DNA from: Diadema setosum
Taxonomy: Eukaryota; Echinodermata; Echinoidea; Diadematoida; Diadematidae
Direction of reading: 5' to 3'
Length of the DNA stretch: 64,000 bases
Assembly (NCBI GenBank): GCA_033980235.1
Contig: CM067077.1
Span: 2,221,972-2,285,971, forward strand
Part shown: positions 60,317 through 64,000 of the stretch, in pieces
How positions within the stretch are numbered: position 1 is the stretch's first letter
Layout: the number at the start of each line of letters is the position of its first letter
Position numbers and translations under genes: made by a program
Notes under the pieces: generated by a model
The model's database searches: none
Told to the model about the DNA's origin: nothing
Seen by the model: only the letters and a program-made list of their open reading frames with translations

Positions 60317-61340
60317 TGTAGCCAAACGAACTTCCCTGATCGGCCGCCGCTCCGAAGGAGAGATAGCCAAGTCATGGGGGAAGTTGGGAGAACCCTGATG
60401 TTTACACTGACTTGGGAATTCCCCACACATCATGTCAAATATTTGGGGGTGTTTCCATGGAAGCATGCTGAAAGTGTTCAACGCCATAGGGTGTTCGTTG
60501 AGCTGATGAGATAGGTTAGTGTCTGCTATCGTTGATAGTGTAATACCTACACAGATACGTATGTATAGTACGTGTTTATCATGAAAATAGAATATCAATT
60601 TACCATTAATAATGATAATGATAAAAAACCGTACTGTTTATATTTCGACGAATCCATTGAATAAAGATTAATGTATATGGTATGTTGGAGTAAATCCAGC
60701 AAGCTTGAGTTTTTCTCCTTAAAGGGCGAATTCCATGCCTTGTTCAAGTTGTCTTTGTTAGATCAGTACAAGCAGTAGCAAAATCACTAAAAAAATCGGA
60801 CCTGGAATAAGAATTTAGGATTTGAAATTTTTCTATTCACTTGGCATGGAATAAGTAAAGAAAGAAAGAAACAAACAAATAAACAAACAAAAACCCACAA
60901 AAAATTAAAAAGTTGTATCACGTCACTATGGAATACGTCATTGAAAGAGATTGTGTGGTAGAGCCTGTGATAACTACACTATAATGCGGACCGGAAGTTT
61001 GTCGTACTTTCTGAGTTATTGGATATTGACATGTTCAAGACACGAATAACTGAAAGGGGTTTAAAGTAGCAATAAACATGAGCTCAGCATTGTTTAAGAC
61101 CTTGGCTGCTAACCAGGCAAGGTCATATCGGTGATTAATTGCTCCTGGAGGAAGCGGATTTGCTACAACTAACGCCATCCATAGGTAGAACGTCACAGTC
61201 AGCTCCCTGAGGCTGCATTCCTCTCATGTTATTGTCAGTTTTTGGGTGGCTGTCTATGTTTTCAAGAGAATCCAAACCAAAGCTCCACAATAATACATGT
61301 ACAATAACTCTCTCATCCTTCCACATCAGTCTAAATGCGT

Positions 61341-61557
61341 CCTGGGCCCTATTTCATAGAATATGGTAAGGATAGCAACTCTTGCTGGAATGGCAACTTC
61401 CAATATATAGCAACAGCCAATCAGGAAGCTAGATTCTAGTCGGTACTGTGACAATTGCCATTCAAGCAAAAGTTGCTATCATATCAACAAGCATATAAAT
61501 AATGATAATAATAATGATAATAAACCTTTCAAGAAATGGGGCCCAGGTCTTCGGTCC
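61341..61557. mobile_element. Small palindromic MITE with GGGCCC ends
   Basis: It begins CCTGGGCCCTATTTC and ends GAAATGGGGCCCAGG. GATAGCAACT and AGTTGCTATC form a second inverted pair inside. It is about 217 bp and has a GATAAT microsatellite near the right end. Confidence 0.7.
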
Positions 61558-64000
61558 AGCACAGAAAGAACCCTGCTTCACGTAATTCCTCGGACATGCG
61601 CTATAACTTGTGACAATGTTTCTGGGCATGCGCTTTTAGACTCTGGAACGAGCTTACAAGATCCATTAATCTACCACTTTCGCTGGGGGCTTTCTAGAAA
61701 CATCTTAAAACTTTACTGTTTGTGCAGCAAATTGATAAACTACAGTGTTTATTTTTTCTTTCGCTCTTGAAGTATCAAAGCGCCGTGAAACAACGTATAG
61801 TTTGTAAGTTCGCTATAAACGCGTGGTACACCATGTTTGGGCAATCATCAGCTTGCAAGTATCTAGTGGACAGACAACGAATCCGCACACCAAGATGACC
61901 AATCGCCATGCTTTGTTTTGTTTTTCCTGACGATAGCTCTTTGATCTCACTTTGGCATTGGATTCCGGGCCTTCTATTCAGAAGTTCTTTCAGGAATTAC
62001 TCAAACCGAAGTTGCAATCATCCTTCTGCATTTGGCACTCAAGGTTAAACTTGACCTATTGCAACCGGGACTTTCGATATTGTGATAATCATGGCATGAC
62101 GTTATGGAAAATCCCTGATAAGTTTACCTGTAAGTGACCTTTCCCGTATCCACGTTGGTGAGTTCTCATTTTGAAACGAGTGTAGAAGTCCATATCGATG
62201 ACCACCAAAACATCACAGCTAATTGCCGGTAATCTTTCACAAAATTCATATTCCTCTGTCAAAGAAAGAGCATTTACTGTGGAATTGACATGACTTTAGA
62301 GTATTTAGTATTTTCTTATACAAAAACAGACAAGGAGCGGACAGTGTTTGAAAGCAAACTGATCAGAATGGTGTAATGTCTGATTGATATAAGTAATTCA
62401 TTTCGGCTATATGCAGCATGGATTTTACTTTTTAACTGCTGATCGGATCGGGCGAATGATAACTCATTATGTGAGAGGTCTACCAAAATAATTAATCATG
62501 GATCTTTGTAGGTCCATGACCAAATGAAGGGTAACAGGTTCACATCTGCAAAATATGAGAACACGTGCTCTTGGAAGCCTGGTGTTTGGTTAAGAACAGC
62601 TGATTAAACCTTTCGCAGTTTGTTAAACCAGTATGCTTTGACTTGACTTCAGAGGAATGCCCCTTGAAATCTCACTTTCCGACCTTTTCCCCAACTATCG
62701 CGCCTATCTCGCACAGCCACGGGGTAATTCCATACGCTGTCGTTCCACAAGCTCGCCCAAAACCCAAGGGCTGGCGACCAGGTCTTATCGCTCCGTGTCG
62801 CTACCTCGAATTTCCTTCGCTCGCTTCACTCGAATACTAACCATGAACTTCGGCACAACTGCGAGTGTCAGACTTTGGCTTCGAGTCAGAAAACACAGAT
62901 GAGTTTTCTAAAGCATTTTGACGGGTAGGGAGGAAGAGGAGGGGTGCGCCAGGGAGGGATATGTGAGTATATCTCGAGAGTTCGAAAATCTCCTGATGCC
63001 TCTTATATAGGAGCAGGAAGGAGCGCGTCACTCTACCGGCCCCTGCGGTCACGGAACAGTTCCTGGCACGACTGCAGATCGATTTCAAACATCGATACTC
63101 AAACGCGATAGACGGGCAAAAATGGCATATGAACTATACTATGCTGGGATCATATGGCACAGATTGCCATGACGCATTGTATAGCGTCCTCCATATTGCT
63201 GCGCTCACGGCTATCCGGTACTGGGAGGGGGGGGGGGGGAGGGAGGGAGAACTGTCTCGTTTATGAGAGCTTCCTGCTTGAGATAACATCAAACTCTGAT
63301 CATTGTTTCAATCGATCAATAATCATCTTCGTGAATAGCCAAAAGCTGAAATGAAGAACTCACATCTACGGATAATGGGAAAATCTTGGAATGAACATTG
63401 ATCCATGCGCAGCTAATAGGCCCTTACCGATTGACTGCCATTTCGTTCATTATTTTGTATTTCTACCGCTTATTTCTAAAACAACCAAGATGCAAAAATT
63501 ACAATAGCTTAATGAAAAGACGATTAAAATACTTGACCATGCATGAGGGAACAGTTGCCTAGTATATAGAACCATGGAGTCAAGGTTTTGTGACGTAATA
63601 TTTTGAAATACTGAATTTCATTGTCTCCTTTCGGGGTCTCATCTCCAAGGCTGAATTCCTAACCTTGTTTAGTTCATAAGTTTACAGCAATATTGATTAC
63701 AGTCATCTTACTATTTTGTATCTTATTGAAAATGAAATGTTGCCCTTAACGCCCACTTTAAAGAACAAAACAGTATGAATTTTATCGAGATCACAAGACA
63801 GTAAGGAAGTTATAGGATATTGAAGTATTCTACAGACTTGATAGACCTACATACAACTCTATAATCGGCATCAATTAATTATAATCATATAAAAAATGAA
63901 TCATAACAACCTTATCATTCCATCCAAATTATAGAAAATATGTATATGACGTCGAGATAGCAAGAGGTTCCAGTTGTCGATGTAAACCATTATTATTAGT

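Larger units (their letters stand above)
57627..64000. other. Unassigned DNA apart from two inverted-repeat elements
   Basis: Other than the elements at 59972 and 61341, I find only a CpG-richer patch at 62640-62900 with two short overlapping frames of no recognisable family, and a G run at 63223-63239. Confidence 0.55.

Noticed and set aside
60281..60598. 105-codon minus-strand frame
   Set aside because: It begins in the foldback element's right half and has no recognisable domain.
1..64000. CRISPR-like arrays
   Set aside because: The only regular arrays are microsatellites and the 19-bp minisatellite, which have no unique spacers, and the DNA is eukaryotic.

Overview
This window is animal (metazoan) nuclear DNA. 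It is AT-rich, gene-poor, full of simple repeats and short inverted-repeat transposons, and has one 200-base assembly gap (42325-42524). The style of the LRR-Ig receptor, traces that look like Penelope-type and CR1/L2/Jockey-type retroelements, the abundance of foldback/MITE-like elements and the over-represented palindrome TAGGCCTA (six copies) suggest an echinoderm or another invertebrate deuterostome. That assignment is an inference from pattern; nothing here proves the species.

One protein-coding gene is well supported. It is a plus-strand receptor-like gene at about 42888-50531. A coding exon (42901-43800) encodes a signal peptide, a cysteine N-cap, seven leucine-rich repeats and a cysteine C-cap. 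A 3.35-kb phase-0 GT-AG intron follows. The last exon (47150-48178) encodes one Ig domain, a transmembrane helix and a tyrosine-containing cytoplasmic tail. The spliced product is 642 residues, arranged like arthropod kekkon and the vertebrate LRR-Ig adhesion receptors (AMIGO, LRIT, NGL classes). A splice acceptor 13 bases before the start codon implies at least one upstream non-coding exon, which may lie in or beyond the gap.

The rest is repeats and unassigned DNA. From 1 to 42 kb: a degenerate 19-bp minisatellite with a 114-bp higher-order period (5.2-6.3 kb); a 5'-truncated, internally duplicated LINE reverse-transcriptase end (7.7-8.8 kb); dispersed MITE-like families that I label A (4 copies), B (2), D (3), E (3) and F (2); single-copy palindromic elements; several LINE 3' tails with pentanucleotide microsatellites; and two places with Penelope-like terminal structures carrying hammerhead-ribozyme-like cores (39.3-39.6 and 41.0-41.3 kb). 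From 48 to 64 kb the pattern continues: the gene's 3' UTR, another near-perfect palindrome inside a dinucleotide-repeat cluster, more copies of A, D, E and F, a foldback element built of short inverted units, and unassigned AT-rich DNA.

The most unusual signals are the large palindromes embedded in or next to TA/CA microsatellites, the paired inverted ribozyme-like cores, and the minisatellite with higher-order structure. No bacterial operon, CRISPR array, rRNA gene or convincing tRNA gene was seen.
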